From the NCBI GenBank assembly GCA_014584395.1, contig JACTMY010000019.1, positions 62,001 to 126,000 of the forward strand: a stretch of 64,000 nt of DNA, read 5' to 3'. Below, piece by piece: positions 62,564 through 64,000 of the stretch (the stretch's first letter is position 1; the number at the start of each line of letters is the position of its first letter). The DNA is from Planctomycetota bacterium. Its GTDB lineage: Bacteria > Planctomycetota > Planctomycetia > Gemmatales > HRBIN36. Below the pieces are notes generated by a model, which saw nothing but the letters and a program-made list of their open reading frames with translations, did not search any database and was not told the DNA's origin. The position numbers were made by a program, and so were the translations under genes.

Positions 62564-63834
62564 GCACTTTCCTTCCCTGCCCGTGGTCGTGCTGGCTGGA
62601 GGCTCGGAGCCTGGTTCAATTCATTGTTGACGAGGGACACGGGGGGGTCAAGCAGGAAAGAGGAGCGAACCCGCTTGCCTGATAGAGCCTGGGTGCATCG
62701 GTGCAGGATAGACCAAGCCCCTCCTTGGGACGACCTCTGTTGTAGATGGGTCTCCCGACCAATCCACCCAAACGCGTTTACGTGAAAAACGCATTTCAAG
62801 CCCCAAGCGCGGGGGCGCAGCACGCCTCGGATACCCCCAGCACCGGGTTGCACACGCTCCGGTGAAAATTGAATAGCTAACCCCAAGCGTATTGGAGCAT
62901 CCGCGCAATCCAGGACGAAGCCCACCAGGCAGCCCCCGCCAATCAGGCCGAAATAGATCCACCACGGCGTCGGCCGCTCCCAGGTGATGCCATGCGGCTC
63001 TTCTAAACCGAATGCGGAAAGGGTGAATTCGTGATCAGGAACATTGTTATCTATATACATATTGCATTCAGACAGCATATACTCAGTTACATTACCTCTT
63101 TTTGTAGTGGTTTCAATAGTTACTGGGATCGGCACATTGTTTACGAATTTATATTTATTGCTTAAAACGACATTAAATCTCGTCCTGTCTCGGTTGTCAA
63201 TGCTTGCCTCATATCTATCAATAATACAATGATCAGCATTAAAGATAACTTGACTGCGACATGATATGTATGATGACCTTTCTTTTTTAATGTCAACATT
63301 ATGTGTATACGATATTATATAATTACCTCTCTCATTAATAATAGACACATCATTCACTGTTTTTTCTACAAGCAATTTTATCACGTCATGACCGTACGGG
63401 AAAAATAATCGCATCACACCTATATCTCTCTGACTTGTAATTGTTTGACGAAGCCAGTCGTAATACTTATTATTATAGTATACTTCTTTCAATATCCACC
63501 CTCTTCCATCGGCTGTATTCTTGAATATGCTGAATGCATATTTATTATTATATCCAACTACCTCAGCTGGCTTAACAGATGGATCGCTTTCCTGCTTAAG
63601 AATTAACATTGATTGACTATTTGCCAAGTATTTCCACTGCCAGCATTCCTTCTCCTCGGCATTATGACCAGAACCCAAGAAGAGGCGATGTTTAACTGAT
63701 CCTTGAATCATGTGCGACATCGTTTTATATTGATTATATTTCTTATATATAATATCCATAATCTTATCATTATCGTCTGAAGACGCATTTTGTATAATCG
63801 AGCATATTACATACAGATTTATAATGATCAGCAT
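62548..63834 (-). CDS. AT-rich hypothetical protein with chimeric, probably aberrant 3' end
   Basis: The 428-residue frame starts at 63834 with AGGAGA upstream and an N-terminal signal segment (LIIINLYVICSI). The first 275 residues are encoded by DNA that is visibly AT-rich, unlike the rest of the window. They resemble planctomycete exported proteins ending in a DHEFTLSAFGLEEP…PWWIYFGLIGGGCLVGFVL membrane anchor. The last 120 residues are in GC-rich DNA containing the repeat at 62801-62855 and look like read-through rather than evolved protein, so the natural stop may have been lost. Confidence 0.6.
   Translation of the reverse strand: MLIIINLYVICSIIQNASSDDNDKIMDIIYKKYNQYKTMSHMIQGSVKHRLFLGSGHNAEEKECWQWKYLANSQSMLILKQESDPSVKPAEVVGYNNKYAFSIFKNTADGRGWILKEVYYNNKYYDWLRQTITSQRDIGVMRLFFPYGHDVIKLLVEKTVNDVSIINERGNYIISYTHNVDIKKERSSYISCRSQVIFNADHCIIDRYEASIDNRDRTRFNVVLSNKYKFVNNVPIPVTIETTTKRGNVTEYMLSECNMYIDNNVPDHEFTLSAFGLEEPHGITWERPTPWWIYFGLIGGGCLVGFVLDCADAPIRLGLAIQFSPERVQPGAGGIRGVLRPRAWGLKCVFHVNAFGWIGRETHLQQRSSQGGAWSILHRCTQALSGKRVRSSFLLDPPVSLVNNELNQAPSLQPARPRAGKESACPPT
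62801..62855 (-). repeat. Interspersed repeat, copy B
   Basis: Minus-strand counterpart of the repeat at 28241-28292, sharing GTGTGCAAC, GCGTGCTGC and CCCGCGCTtGG blocks. It lies inside the GC-rich 3' end of the AT-rich gene's frame. Confidence 0.5.
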
Positions 63835-63847
63835 TTATTTCTCCTAA

Positions 63848-64000
63848 TTACATAGTATTGCATATCTTATGTAAGACATGCAATACTTCTAACATGTTAT
63901 CGCTATTCACATCGACATGCCCATTCAAAATCTCTTGGACGATATTTTCTACAATCACAGTCTTTGCACTGTGCTTGGTTTCCATTTTTGCTGCATATAT
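63848..64000 (-). CDS. Partial or small ORF at the right edge
   Basis: An open frame runs from the right edge to TAA at 63848-63850 and encodes …METKHSAKTVIVENIVQ…LHKICNTM. It lies in the same AT-rich DNA, 13 bases upstream of the next gene, on the same strand. It may be the C-terminus of a larger protein or a 45-residue peptide; no family was recognised. Confidence 0.4.
   Translation of the reverse strand: MYAAKMETKHSAKTVIVENIVQEILNGHVDVNSDNMLEVLHVLHKICNTM

Overview
The window is a GC-rich chromosomal segment that looks like a planctomycete, probably of the Gemmata/Gemmataceae type. The evidence is gene content: a DUF1549/DUF1553 protein with a CxxCH site, a PVC-type membrane-bound dehydrogenase with HEAT repeats and a planctomycete haem domain, a TIGR03000 Cys-rich protein, a PEP-CTERM protein, a planctomycete Flp-like small membrane protein, a Ser/Thr kinase, and a TgpA/DUF58/MoxR cluster. 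No rRNA, CRISPR array, complete insertion sequence or replication origin was seen. One tRNA gene (Arg, anticodon ACG) is present.

Layout. 1-3.7 kb (+): the 3' part of an HtrA-PDZ-PDZ-hydrolase fusion that has lost both catalytic serines, then a secreted M28 peptidase. 3.7-11.3 kb (-): MoxR, DUF58 and transglutaminase genes, followed by an isochorismatase-like hydrolase, an alanine-glyoxylate-type aminotransferase and a TIGR04325 methyltransferase. 11.5-13.4 kb (-): recJ. 13.5-16.9 kb (+): a PEP-CTERM beta-propeller, then an ExbB/ExbD/ExbD-like proton-channel operon. 17.0-18.4 kb (+): a two-gene selenium operon that needs UGA recoding, namely a small SelW-like Rdx selenoprotein (Cys8-x-x-Sec11) and selD with Sec20 at the active site. 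Ordinary gene calling misses the first and truncates the second. 18.4-23.4 kb (-): a 1,674-residue ceramidase/dehydrogenase/HEAT/cytochrome fusion.

23.4-28.6 kb is an accessory region: an orphan protein whose C-terminal part resembles ExoY/edema-factor nucleotidyl cyclase toxins, a Phd-type antitoxin with a broken C-terminus, a DUF4411 (PIN-like) plus HTH/ImmA-IrrE pair, and about 1 kb of decayed repeat-containing DNA. 28.6-31.7 kb (+): a secreted protein of unknown family, an alpha/beta hydrolase and a VOC protein. 31.8-39.8 kb: a Flp-like peptide, an ABC-2 exporter, guaA (apparently leaderless), tRNA-Arg, a small membrane protein, a zinc-free alcohol-dehydrogenase-like oxidoreductase, purK and an RRM protein with a long leader.

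39.9-54.7 kb is mixed housekeeping and secreted proteins: DUF1549/1553, a GlmM/PMM-type mutase, a lipoprotein, TPR, LysM, a PMT-like membrane protein, galactose mutarotase, a CxxC mini-thioredoxin divergent from an HxlR regulator, truA, a PQQ-repeat propeller, a YacP-type NYN nuclease and an esterase. 54.9-62.6 kb: a TIGR03000 protein with 22 cysteines, an ABC permease, a Ser/Thr kinase, a five-CxxCH cytochrome and a MEMO-family protein. The last 1 kb is strikingly AT-rich and carries a chimeric-looking gene plus the edge of another reading frame.

The most notable system is the selenoprotein operon. The double pseudo-enzyme at the left edge and the ExoY-like orphan toxin domain are the next most interesting.
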